Source: Cadophora sp. MPI-SDFR-AT-0126
Taxonomy: Eukaryota; Ascomycota; Leotiomycetes; Helotiales; Ploettnerulaceae
Reading direction: 5' to 3'
Length of the DNA stretch: 64,000 bases
Assembly (NCBI GenBank): GCA_020747065.1
Contig: JAGMVK010000002.1
Coordinates: forward strand, 1,798,001 to 1,862,000
The translations under genes and the position numbers were made by a program. Position 1 is the first letter of the stretch, and every line of letters begins with the position of its first letter. A model generated the notes under the pieces. That model saw only the letters and a list, made by a program, of their open reading frames with translations. It was not told the DNA's origin and ran no database searches. Shown piece by piece: positions 36,606 through 48,511 of this stretch.

Positions 36606-38541
36606 ATGCTCAATATGTCTGCCGTGGGCAATAGAAACAGTACTCCTGTCGAGTCGAATAGCTCCTCCCTTCGACCTCCACGCACCGGTGCCATAGGTTC
36701 TAACAACCACCATCTTCGTGCATCTGCAGACATGGCCGCCTTCTCTGCTGCCCCTTCCTCAAGACCAATCCGACCATCCTCAGACTTCTACGGAACTCAA
36801 CAAGGTCAGGGACAAGGAGGAGAGAATGATGCGTCAGACAAGATAGCTCAGCAATGGATTGCGGACATCGATCAGTATGAGACCACGTTAGAGGAGATGG
36901 CCGCTGCTACTCTTGATCAAGATTTCAAGGATGAGTTGAGCGCCATCGAGCAGTGGTTCCGAGTTCTTAGCGAAGCTGAGCGTACTGCTGCTCTTTATGC
37001 TCTTCTTCAACAGACAACTCAAGTCCAGATCCGCTTCTTCATCCAGGTTCTCCAGCAAATGGGAAAGAACCACCCAATGTCTGGAGTTCTGTCCCCTGCA
37101 AACTTTGACAAAGGTTAGTACCGACCCCTTTCGAGTTGAGTTGTAGCTCATAACATCAATAGATCCTATGTCGAATCGGCTCAGCGATGCTATGGGCAAG
37201 CTCAGCGTTGATGGTCCAAGAAACTCTCTGACTCGACCTCCCCCAACTCCAGCTGCGAAGAGACATTCTGGACTTGACCCATCTACGATCAACGCTATGT
37301 TCCCCGATGCTGCCGCTGCTATTGCTACCGAAAAGGCAAAGTTCACCCAGCAAACCGGTGCTCCGCCATCCTCGAACCGGAACAGTGCTGCCTATGACCC
37401 TCGGTCATCGCTCACAGCTCCTACAATCTCTGCGCCGGCTGATGGTGACAATAATGGAGTTCCACCTTCACCATGGGGCTCTCGCAGCAACGACCAGGCT
37501 TCCAGACCTAAGTCTTCGTCCGGACAACCACCTATGGGCCAATTCATGCAACCAGCTCCAGCTGCTGCCCTCCGTTCTCCTTCTGGGGGAAAGATTACGG
37601 GTAACACGAATCTACAAAATACCACGATTTCCGCACCAGACAATCAAGGTCAAGATATGCCACTTCTTTCGCCTTACAACGCCGGAAATGGTAACTGGGC
37701 TTCGATGGTCAACACTCCAATGGTCCCAAATTTCAACCAAGGTGGTTCATCACAGGCTGATATGGTAGCAAATGCTACTGCTATGAAGCTGGCTGCTCTC
37801 TCAACAGTTAACAATCGATTCGCTTTGGATGACGTTCGCAAGTATCGCCGTGCTAGGTCCAATGATGGTGGACAGGGTCCGCTTTCTCCAGGTCTTCAAA
37901 GCAACATGCCAGGTGCCAATGTTGTTATGATCAACGAACATGGTCAAGTTCTGTCTAGGGAACAGATCATCGCACTTCAAGCTCAACAAAACGCCGCTTT
38001 CGGTCGCCGATCTCGACCTAGCTCCCCAGGTTTGGCGATGCAAGGTGGTGGGTTCGGTCAGATGGGTTTTGCTTCTCCTCAAAATAATGGTTTCCTTGCG
38101 GCTTATGACGGCTCTTCGCCACTCATGAATAACGGCATGGGGTCTCTTAATGTTGGCTCTTTCGGTCTGGGTGGTGGACATGAGGGTTACGTTTCCGATC
38201 ACAGTGATATGAACAGAGGCAGATCTCCACGCGGTAGACGTGGTAGCTCGAAGCCTCCGGAGGACCCGACTGACCCCAGCCTGCTTCAAGACATTCCCAG
38301 CTGGCTGAGAAGTTTGAGACTTCACAAATACACGGACAATCTGAAGGACATGAACTGGACTGAGCTGGTTGAATTAGATGAGAAGGCTTTGGAGGAGAGA
38401 GGCGTGAATGCACTGGGTGCCCGGAGAAAGATGCTGAAGGTGTTCGAGCAAGTCAAGGGTAAGAACATTTAGTATAAACTATGCACCATTGCGAAGCTAA
38501 CAAAATCTGCAGAAGCCAAGGCAGAGGGAAAACTTGCTTGA
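36606..38541 (+). CDS. VTS1: Vts1/Smaug-type SAM-domain RNA-binding protein
   Basis: Exons 36606-37113, 37163-38458 and 38513-38541 give 610 residues; introns 49 and 54 bases. An alternative start is the ATG at 36615. A conserved N-terminal helical block (about 80-165, [18 protein letters not shown] onward) is typical of fungal Vts1. The middle is Ser/Pro/Asn/Gly/Gln-rich and disordered. The C-terminal SAM domain (about 543-601) begins [18 protein letters not shown] and includes [13 protein letters not shown], the face that binds CNGG-type RNA hairpins. Vts1 recruits Ccr4-Not deadenylase and promotes mRNA decay in the cytoplasm. Reading through the last donor gives KGKNI and a stop; splicing gives the conserved [10 protein letters not shown] ending instead. 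Confidence 0.94.
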
Positions 38542-39243
38542 TCTGGCCTGTCTATCTGGATCATCTCGAGGCATTGGGAAAGTCGTTGGGTTTTCGGTTT
38601 TGCAGTGAAATGGAGGATGTGCAACATCGACAGGATATGGCGCTGGGTATGCCTACATATACATACGCCCCTGTAACATGGTTCATGGCATACTAGAATG
38701 ATTTGCATGGTCCAATATGCTCTTCGCGGCTTGAGCAACGACATTGGAAACGGGTAATCATTAGGTTTTCGTGGAGTATTACAAATTTATGTCAAATCAT
38801 GAACATTCTTCTCTTTGCACTTGACTAGTGACTTCAATTGCGAGATGCCTTTTTAGGTCATGCTGTCTATACTTTCTCAATAGGGAAGTTCACTTAAGAA
38901 CATGCAACTCTCTTCATGTTTTACGTTTCGTACGTGCTTTTCCAGGGGAGATGCGACCAGGTTTGGGTCCAGTCCAATCATATTCCGCGAAAGTTGACCC
39001 CTACCTAAGCCTCGTCGGGCGAGGCTCCAATTTCGCCTCGTCAATTTCAGACGACGTTCGATCCAAGAGCAACACAACTTCACCTCCTTGCCATATGAAG
39101 CTGATGTTCACCAACTGCTTGAGGTGTCTGTACCACGCAGAGAGCCTTTGGATGTACCTCACTCATGAGGCCTCCACCCTATGCAAAACACGATCACTGC
39201 GACAGTCGACCGCGGTGGCCGATACTAGCGACTGAGCGCAAAG
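38542..39243. other. Intergenic region, VTS1 / TFC4
   Basis: No gene is supported. A small GC-rich hairpin (AGCCTCG...CGAGGCT) lies at 39008-39026, upstream of TFC4. Confidence 0.5.
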
Positions 39244-42200
39244 ATGAGCCAACAAAATGCGCAAGGCAAGACATGGCAGCCTGACTACTTCGCTATCCAG
39301 TCATCATGGTTGAAGAATCCGACAGCTTCATCCGATTTCCATCTCCGATACGACCCAATCTATAAGGGTCCCAATGGGAATGCTGCAGCGGAGGATACAG
39401 CGGAACAAGGCCGAGCAGGAGTTGAGGCTCAAGCAAATCAATTTCCGGGCCACGAAGGAGGAAATGAAGACCATAGAGAGGGGACTCCAGAGGGGGATCC
39501 AGAGCCAGAAGATACTATCTTTGCAGGAGGAACTGGGTACGTTTAGCAGCCTCGAACCCGCAAATGAGCAGCTACTGAGCACTTTGTAGCGACGTGAATT
39601 CCGACGATGAGGATGGAGATGTCGAGCGACCAGATATCATGGTTCGTCCTACGGCCTTGATGAACTTCGAGAGGAACCTCCTGCGATCCAAGAAGCCTGT
39701 GATCAGAAGGAAAGTCCCTCCATCGGCACGTCAGAGCTTGCTCGGTATGCGTGATCTCGACGAGGAGGACGAGAATGACGAGGATGAGGACGGAAGTGAA
39801 GATGATAACGATGAAGGGATGTTAGTCATGGATGAAGGCGAAGACAGCCAGCCACCTCGAAAGAAAAGACGTTGGTTGGGCCCTAGAGGTCCTGGGACAG
39901 GTACTAAAAGAGGTCCACGAAAAGCAGCTCCAATGGCACCGGATGTTGCCAAGAGAATGGGAGAGGCCAACAACCATTGGATGGCAGGAGATTTCGACCG
40001 CGCCGTAGAAGTTGCGTCGGATGTCATCCGTATCAACGCTGAGACCTACCAAGCATGGATTTTGCTGGCCACAATCTGGGACGATGAGGGGAAATTGGCC
40101 AAAGCTGCCAATGCATTGTTCTATGCCGCGCATCTTCGACCAAAACATCTGGAAGCATGGATGACTGCGGCGAATTATTGCCTGGAACGAACCGGAAAGG
40201 CCAAGGAATCATTCTATCCCACTGCCAGCCAATGCTTGTCATTTGCTCTTAGGCAGATCCCAAACTCCTATGAACCTCGTATCAAGAAAGCCAGACTAAA
40301 TTTCATTCGGGGTAAATATCAGATGGCAGTGTCAGACTTCAACAAAGCGCTCAAGCTCAGGCCCCATGACAGAGAAGTTCTCAGAGAGCTAGCAGATGCT
40401 TGCTTTGAATACGGCATTACCACTGACGGCATTGCCCAGTACCAGAAGACCATTGCTCACCTCCGGTCAGTTCCTGACGAGACAGGAGCTCAATTCTCAT
40501 GGGAAGATACGGTATTATATGTCTCACTCCTCGAGTATGATGATCAGTGGGAGGAGGCGATCAAGGAAATTAAATCGATCTCTCGCTGGTTGTTGGGTCG
40601 AGAAGATGAGACTTTTTGGGATGATGTAGTTGATAACGACTGCGAGTGGGATGTTGATGACTCCAGGAGAGAGCATATCCCGGGGTTCAATCCGGTCAAC
40701 TATCCCTTGTCAACTTATGGTGCTAGTCTGATCGTCGAACTCCGAGTGAGACTTGGGATCAATCGTTTGAATCTCGGTCACTTCGAAGAGGCAATGGTAA
40801 GTGACTATCAGACAAGATTTGCCTTATTCTGACACATCACAGTTGCACTTTTCCCATCTCGATCCGCTCGACGAACGTGGGCAGCAACAGGTTATTGAAT
40901 ATCCACAGCTGTTTCGTGAAGTGGCGGATGCCTTGTTTGAAGCTAAATATTACGAAGAAGCCTTAATGTTCTACAAACCTCTAAGACAAGTCCCTGAGTT
41001 GGTCGACACAAAGATGCTGAACAGCATGGGGAAATGCGCACATGAGTTACAAGCTCTCAGCGAGGCCGAAGAGTACTATCTAGGTGCAGCACTTGACGCG
41101 GACGATGTGGAATCTCGATCAGCACTGGCAAGAATCTACGATGCTCTGGGAGATAAGCAAAGTGCATTCAATATGATCAACGAAATCGTATTGCTTAACA
41201 GGAACACCGCACTTCTCCCTGAAGGATTTCGGCGCCAAAACCCACAGCTCCCAACCAGCGAAACGATCCGGGCCTTAGAGGAGCAAGGAGCGGAGTCTTT
41301 CCTCCAGCCTGCAGTCGTGAGAAAGAACAAAGGGCGCAAAAAATCTGAAGAGTCTAGCGTCAAGGATAGATGGGGGTACGGTTATGCAATAGTGAAAGCG
41401 CAACGCTTACAGGAAGAATTCAATACCGCGAACAAGAACAGGGATCTCATGAGAGCAGGCTATCAAGAAGCAACGACTGAATGGATGAAGGCGACAGAAG
41501 AACTCATAAACGACTTCAAGCGGTTCAAAGCCTTTTATCCTTGGGAAAAGTATGTTAGGTTTACAGGGTACAGCAAAGCAAATTTTGTGGAGGGCTATGC
41601 ATCGTTGACGGATGACCTGAGTGCCATAGCAGAGCGTCTCTCTAATGATAAAGGCATAGTACACTAATCGCGGCTTGGTCTAATTAATGCTGACTTGCAT
41701 TGACAGATGTTACTGCGGAGCTTGAAGGTAGCAACGAATCTCAATTCGAAGTTCCCGACAAGTATCGCGGCATCCCATTCGCCACATGGCTAGACTTCTT
41801 CATGGAATTAGCAATGTTCCATGCACGACAAGGCGATTTGAAGAAGGCATATGCGACGTGTCAAGCAGCAGCTGATTCGATTGTATGGTCCCATTCAAAG
41901 GACGACACATTCGTGATACACCTGTGCATGTGCAGTAAGTTCAATGTTTGCCCATTTGGAAGACAAACTAACCCCATGAAAGTGTGTAGCATTCTTGCCA
42001 ACGACGAACGTACCGCTCTGGACGCTGCTAAATACTTTACCAAGACTTTTCAATTTACGACAGATTCTTATCGATTGACCTCTGCCCTTGCAAGAGTAGT
42101 TCATTCACCTCTGTCGTGGTACACCGGTGGCCCGATGCAAAAGTACATACTTCGACAGATCAAAGCGATGGACTACTCTCTTGTTGACGAAGAGGGCAAG

Positions 42201-42803
42201 AAGAAAATTACAGAGAAAGGTTCCTACTTTGCCGTAGATGAAAATGGTCGTTCCATTATCAATACGGACATGGACATCAATTTGCTTATGATGTACGGCT
42301 ATATTCTTTACTCGAGTAGTAGCTACTCGCTGGCCCTCAGTAAGATTGATCGCCACTCCCAGCATTGGAGATAACTAACCAGGGTCACAGATTACTTCTT
42401 CCGCTGCTATGCACTTGATCCCCTAAACCCAGTCATTAATCTGATGATTGGCCTCGCTTACATCTCGGACTGCCTGAAGCGACAAACCGAAAACAGACAG
42501 TACAGCGTTCTACAGGGCACAACATTCATGCTTGCGTATTATGAGTCCCGCAAGAACTCCGAGCACCTCGAAGAGCGGCAAGAAGCTCATTATAATATGG
42601 CTAGAGCTTATCACATGCTTGGCCTTCCACACTTAGCTCTTCCATACTACCAGAAGGTGCTGGAAGAAGTTTCCCATGGAACGCCACGGTCGATGCGTGA
42701 GGATATTGTCGTTGATACCGCTTACAATCTCCAGCTGATGTATACGACAGCTGGCAATTTTGAATTGGCGAAGCAGATCACAAAGCGCTGGCTGGTGATA
42801 TGA
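39244..42803 (+). CDS. TFC4: TFIIIC subunit Tfc4 (tau131/Sfc4), TPR protein
   Basis: Exons 39244-39536, 39590-40796, 40843-41653, 41707-41934, 41983-42339 and 42391-42803 give 1102 residues, near the yeast length. Tfc4 is the TPR subunit of TFIIIC that bridges to TFIIIB and recruits it upstream of tRNA and 5S genes. The N-terminus is acidic; a DEEDENDEDEDGSEDDNDEG tract and a basic KKRR...GPRKAAPM linker precede TPR arrays from about residue 220 (VIRINAETYQAWILLA, AAHLRPKHLEAWM, ALKLRPHDREVLRELA and others). The C-terminus has YNMARAYHMLGLPHLALPYY and the closing KRWLVI. Intron 3 has no usable GT donor in phase; the best fit is AAG|GCATAG, so its donor is uncertain. Intron 4 uses an AAG acceptor, selected because it restores the conserved VIHLCMCMC segment. 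Confidence 0.9.
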
Positions 42804-43014
42804 TACCGCATTCAGGAGGAAAATGATACTTCTTGAAGTTCTTATTGAACTTTGTCGCTCTTCCGGCATCTTCATCCACTCTCAGTCAGCCGAGAAAGAA
42901 TTTCGGCACGGAAGCTAACATACCCGGCCCTTGATCACCTACCAGGACACTGCAGCCCAACCAATCGTGCAAGATATCGCAATGACATCACGCAAGAGAG
43001 AAATAGCACAGCCA

Positions 43015-43097
43015 TACTCGGCGAGGTTTTTTATGAGGGCCGGGCTGCCATACATTTGCTTAGTCAGGCCGGCCCTCATAAAAAACCTCGCCGAGTA
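43015..43097. repeat. Perfect inverted repeat, 29-bp arms
   Basis: Left arm 43015-43043 is the exact reverse complement of right arm 43069-43097, with a 25-base spacer. The arms begin TACTCGGCGAGGTTTTTTAT on the + strand. It begins 212 bases after the TFC4 stop codon, so it may fall in that gene's 3' UTR, where it would fold into a long hairpin. No flanking target-site duplication is evident. Confidence 0.95.
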
Positions 43098-45891
43098 ACA
43101 CATATTCAATTGCAATACCGTGGAAATGGGAACCCTTGTTCCATGCTTGTTAGCATTGCTGCAACTGGTAGATCTCCTGGCATGCATACAGACTACGAAT
43201 GTCAAGATGGCAACGGATATAAGCTCTCTCAAAGGCCAATTCAATGCCGGAGCAGGATTTGATGGTCAATTGTAACTATACTATACTAGTCAATGCTCTC
43301 ATGATGGAATAGTCATTTGAGCGCTCCGCAAGTCCTCCGTAGCTAGATCAACCTGTTGAACCCTTGAAGGTGATGCCAAAAATTGAAGTTCCATGGGTGC
43401 CGTCATTTCTGACTCCGTATTTTCTGGGATAACCAGGCCTTGATCTAACTTTCCTTGGACCCGATCAACGACTCCTCTACGTAGCAAGGTCACTAGTCAT
43501 TATTGCTTTCACTTCGTCCACTTCCACACCTCCTCCCACAGCATTCCGTGGACGCTCTTCACTTCATCAGATGGCGACCTTCGACTGAAAATATGTGGTC
43601 CTGGAAACCAATTGGGCTTTCGACATCAGCGCGTCTTTTACTCTACACTGCAGGGAAGGCATACAGCGTGCGAGGCTTGTGAGTCTTGATCGTGCCCAGA
43701 GGACAGTCTGGATCGCTGCCATGGAGGTGGGGATGGAGCGATGTGAGCAGTAGCGGTGTCTCAACGAGGTGGTTAGAAGAGTAGTAGGTGAGAGTTGCCA
43801 GGACCAGTTATTTGATTCCTGTCATTCAACTTCTGGCCCAAGAATGTTGTAACAAATAGGACCTCGTGTTTATGGATCTCTACACCAAGCGAAGATATGA
43901 ATTCCTCGCCCGAGACGTGAGGATGCATTCCGGGCGAGCTGCTAGAAATTCGGATGCTAAAAGCACGAAATGTATATCGCCTGGAGCAGAAACCGCTCGA
44001 GAAGATGGGCAGTCAGTCTTGTGGAAGAAGAATCTCGTGCATAAGTGATCGATGGAGCACCAATTGAATTGAAGGTTCAGATCTGGAGATATTTCAGAAC
44101 ATGCCGAACTTGAGCAGCAGGCTTCCTTCGTTTTCCATCACGCTACCTGTGAAATTGGAAGAGAATATAGAGCAAACGCAATTTTGGCAGGTTTAGGACC
44201 ACCTGAAGTTTGTAGATTCCCATCCTCAAACGAATGGACTGAGGAACCTGTTCGGCTGACGCACAGAACAAGTCAATTATTTCCGCAAAGAAAGTAACTT
44301 TCTCAAATGAGTATGACGCTGCAATTTGAAGATGTAGAGATGATCGCAGAGGAGAGATCAGCAAGAAAATTGGTACGGTCGTTTCAAATGCTTCAAGGTC
44401 AAAGTCCAGTAAAAGTGAAGATGCTCAAGACCAACAACAACAAATTGCACGGCAAATCCCAGTGGCCCCACAACGTACCTCCGAGGATTGCAAATCTCTC
44501 CAGTCACTTCATACAAATCCACTCCGCGAAATTCCAATCGCCACAATGATGTCGTTTTTGGCAATCTTGTCCGTGTTATTGTCCACTGGTCTGGACATTT
44601 GACGCCAGATTTACGGCCAGTTCATACAGCCAGTATTCGTCTCGAAAGGGACATCTGCGCGTGAGCATAATTTTGCTTGACGGTCCAGACGCCTTGGATT
44701 TAACGAAACAATATTGGTTAAAACGAACGTTGTGGCTGCACCAGTTGCATTTCACGGATGTCGATGCACTTCCCCTGAGCTTCGGGAGATCAGTGGAAGG
44801 TGGGTAGCCCGAATATAGTAATGAATCGGCCATAAGTTTCATCTACAAGAACTAGAAGCCGCAACTGCATCATAGTGCAATTTCTGAAGAGATACAAATA
44901 GAGAGTGCGGCCCAGTTCTTGCCTTGCCGAGATTTGACGTCCCCACGGGCTCCAGCAGATCTCTTGCGTCTTTCCTCTTGTGGCCTGGAACTTTGGACAA
45001 TCTGCGAACCACATCTTCACCGTCTCCACGGCTGGCCCCTCAGACCGCGCGTGCCCTGAGATAAGGGGGCCCTTGAAATCGGACGCATTGGTACGTGCTC
45101 GCAATCAGTGTCAACTCCATGTTGAAGGATATCTGAGGTTTCTCGAAGGTTGCCCTTCATTGTGTGACGTGAACGGGCTACTCACAGGCTGGATGGAGTT
45201 GTACACAAGCTGTAAGAAGGGTTGGGGACATGAGATGAGATGGGATGTGGTACAGCAGCACAACCAACGGGTCAACGGTCTGGTTTCTCCGCCATCAACA
45301 CCTATCGCCCCACCCACTTTTGTTTCCTTTCCATTGTTTGTTTCTCTTGACCATACCCATGGTCCCCCATGCCTATGCCCATGCCCATTGCCAGCCCCGG
45401 TCGCCGCCGGGTGTTTCTGAGGCATTCTGATCGCTGGCTCTGGTGGAGGATTTCTTGACGCGACAGCGCTGTGAGTGGTCAGCTAGGGGAATTTGCTCTG
45501 TGGTTCCTGCATTAGAACGTCGAGATAACGGCCGATAATCCCTGAACAAGCTCTTCTGCTACCCTGTCATATCAGCAAAGTGCCCAATCTCGGCGGCCAC
45601 AATCTCCAGGGTTCGGCTTCTGCCCTGTTCTTCGCAGGGTGTGGCTGAAATGGCCCTGACTAGCTATCTCGCTTACTTGTCATCACCCCCCCTTTCTTGA
45701 CTCTCTCCTCAGTTGTTTGCTCCGTGGGCTGCAGGATTGCCGCCGTGCGACCCACGGTCGGTTGGACTCTCATTTCGATCTTCATCCCATCCCATCTCAT
45801 CACCATGGGGGGTCAGCATAGGTGGCTAAATTAAGTGACAGGCAAGCTCTTCCTTGCAAGACCAGAGGGGCTTAATCTCCCCAAACACTCT

Positions 45892-45897
45892 TATATA
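45892..45897 (+). promoter_or_regulatory. TATA box of the wall-protein gene
   Basis: TATATA is followed by a C/T-rich tract and lies 190 bases upstream of the ATG at 46087. A TATA box with a pyrimidine-rich leader fits a strongly expressed fungal gene. Confidence 0.5.
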
Positions 45898-46086
45898 GCT
45901 TTCTCTCCCTCCAAGTCTGCTTCTCTTCTCTTCAGCCCAACAGCCAATCTTCAACTCACATCATCTTCTTGATACCTTTTGACTTCGGTCGTCCATTCTT
46001 TTACAGAACCAGCTCAATAACACCGCTCTTCAGCTCCTCACGCAAACTCCTCCCAAAATCCCCCCAACCCACCAAACAAAATCAAA

Positions 46087-46796
46087 ATGCGTTTCTCCAT
46101 CGCCGCCGCTGCCTTCATGGCCACCGCTGCCTCCGCCGGTAGCATCGTCTACTTGACTGAGGAGGTCACCATCACTTCCTGGTAAGCTACATTCTTTGGA
46201 GCGAGCGTACTTCAAGGCTTTGAGGGGTTCGAATACTTACTATTATCACAGCGCCGCAACTGTCACAGACTGCCCCGCAAAGTCGACGGTCACCTCCCTC
46301 ACCTCTTACCCAGTCGTCACCAGCTCTTCTGCCCCAGCTGTCTACCCAACCACCTACGCCAACGTCTCTAGCCCAGCTGTTCCAACCTACCCAGCTGAGA
46401 CTGCTTCCGCCTCCGTCTCCGTCCCAGTCTACTCGACCTCGAGCGCTATTGGTGTCCCATCGTACCCTGCTTCATCCAGCCCAGTCTTGAGCACCATCAC
46501 CATCTCCACCTGCGTGCCAACTGTTCTGTACTCCACTGTTACCGTTACCCCCAACGGCACCAGCTGTTACCTACACCCCAGCCCCATCTGCTACCGGTAC
46601 GTTGGACCAAATTCCAGTATAACATTCCAAGATCTGTAACTGACATGAAATTTCAGGTGTCATCTCATACCCACACAACGTTACCTACCCAGCTGCCACT
46701 GCTACCCCAACTGCTTTCACTGGAGCTGCTTCCAACGTCCAAGGCTCAATCGTCATGGTTGCCTTTGCTGGTCTCGCTGCTTTCATCTTCGCATAA
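46087..46796 (+). CDS. Ser/Thr-rich GPI-type cell-wall protein with apparent frameshift
   Basis: Exons 46087-46181, 46252-46596 and 46657-46796 total 580 bases, one more than a multiple of three. Residues 1-18 are a signal peptide (MRFSIAAAAFMATAASAG). A short conserved part with Cys residues (TSCAATVTDCPAKST) is followed by Ser/Thr/Pro/Val/Ala-rich sequence with YP repeats, a typical O-glycosylated wall protein. The last exon codes a hydrophobic GPI-signal tail (SIVMVAFAGLAAFIFA) preceded by small residues. Between residue NGTS and the repeat beginning VTYTPAPS at 46566 one extra base (or a two-base loss) breaks the frame; read straight on, the protein loses the GPI tail and continues for about 150 unrelated residues to 47056. 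A weak alternative donor at 46566 (GTTACC) would restore the frame. Sequence error is also possible. Confidence 0.75.
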
Positions 46797-48511
46797 GTCA
46801 TCTGTTGCATTTGAAGCCTGACTCAACCGGTCTTCGAGCTCCAGGCTATGGCTTAACGAAAATGGGATTCGCGCGTTTATACACCTTAGATTTGGAGCAC
46901 GACTTGTGGTCTCTGAATTACATACTATGTAATTTCTTAATTCTGGGCCGTAACTGGTTTTTGGCAGTACATACTTCTAGCATCTTGGGTTGGAGTCAAG
47001 CATCTATCGAGATTTTGTCCGATGAATGGGAGAGAGGGTTCGATCCTTCCACCTGAGGTAGCTTTAGCATGAATCGGTCCGAAATTCAATTTTCTGAACA
47101 TCCAATCTCGTCGCACTGACAGCAAAGTGATAACCATGACTCGTGACTTGTAGTTTCAAAACTCAGGTGCAAATTCGTTTCATGGGCTCGGTTCCTTCCC
47201 GAGCAGAAACAGAATTGATTAATCTCCCCATCGTTCGGTTGAATATTCAACGATTGAAATTGCGTTGTTTGCAGATCTCCATGGGTGGCCTGCCATCTAA
47301 TCTCTGCATCTGAACTTTCGAAACAGGCTAAACTAGATGTGGAGGCAGTGCAGCATGGATAACTTGTACAGTAATATTTATACAGGGAAGTCGGAAATGA
47401 CTTTCCAATATGGAACAGGACGCGGCGGTTCGAGTGATTTATTCTGGAAGGTCTGGAATGCAGCGGTGGGCAACGTGTTTTAGGAAGCCGGATCCTGAAT
47501 GGCAGACTGATGCGGAATCCAGCTCGGTGAGCTGTCTGTCCATTGCAAATTGAGTGTTCAATTGTTTCGAGTTACAGGATGCAGAGCTAGTTTAAAGTGA
47601 CGAAATTGCGACGATGTAGTATGAATAATAAATAGAGGAGGAGCCAGAACCCAGACGGAAAAGTGTTCAATTGGTAGAACCCTTGGTCAACATGCAACCA
47701 CGACATCTCCTCGGTCGCTAATCTGTTCAATTTTCATAAGCAATGAATGCAATCTCAGGCACACAATTCTGCAAACAATTCAGAAAACATTGAGGCCAAT
47801 GTCGTCGCAACTCGCGACAAACTGGAACTCAACAACCAAATATCTCGGTACATACATATGGAAAGTGCGTGATTGGTGCTTAACTGAACTGGCGCGATGC
47901 AAGGCACTGCACTCACCGAGCGAGGGGTTTGTTTCAGCATCGCCAATGTCAGTCAGCCTTGCGAAGTCTTGAGGTTTGATTTAAGCCGCCTCGTGTTGAC
48001 TTTCCTTCTGCCTTTTCTGCCACAGCCTTGCTATGCAACAGGATCGTGTGGCAACATGTCGCTTTGAATAGTCAATGGCTTATTATACGGAGCTGCGAAG
48101 ACGATGTGGGCAGGGACATTCTGACGACGGTTGACGTCAAGACGCTTGCCGTACTCGTTCGTACGTACTTAATCGTAAATTCGCCTGCGCTGCCAAAACA
48201 TTCAGAAACATACGTGGAAAGGCAGGCTGTGCCTGACAACCTGTGTAGTTTGACAATTTAAAAATTGATGCTTTTCGAGTACTGCGTCAAGCACGGCAGG
48301 CACATTGAAGTAAGTAATTCATTCATCCATCCAAAGCCTGAAATTTTCAGCTGAGAACCTTATCGGTCCACATCATTCCCGCGCATCCGGCTGTCGTCGA
48401 ACTTGGATCCCTCTCACCCTCTGCCTCTGCCAACGTCGTATCTCGTAAGGCGTGGATACGATACGGCGTACCCAGACTTCCACTCGTCCCCGCTATCTGG
48501 CTCAGGACGTG
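46797..48511. other. Intergenic region
   Basis: 3' flank of the wall-protein gene and promoter/leader of the LCAT-like gene. A 14-bp palindrome (GTTGAATATTCAAC) lies at 47238-47251. I see no supported gene. Confidence 0.55.

Larger units (their letters stand above)
42804..46086. other. Intergenic region, 3.3 kb
   Basis: A long perfect inverted repeat lies near the left end. No gene is supported. From about 45240 on the sequence is C/T-rich with CCATGC-like iterations near 45357-45390, and from about 45880 it is the promoter and leader of the wall-protein gene. Confidence 0.55.

Noticed and set aside
39008..39026. Small GC-rich hairpin upstream of TFC4
   Set aside because: A 7-bp stem with a 5-base loop is common by chance in 64 kb.
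44980..45425. 146-codon + and 104-codon - frames
   Set aside because: Low-complexity Pro/Cys/His-rich products from the C/T-rich promoter-like sequence; no family resemblance.
46805..47056. 83-codon frame after the wall-protein gene
   Set aside because: It is only the out-of-frame continuation caused by the frameshift; its composition changes abruptly and it has no independent start signal.
47020..47060. tRNA B-box-like GGTTCGATCC
   Set aside because: The flanking bases do not form the T-arm stem and no acceptor stem or A box is in place upstream.
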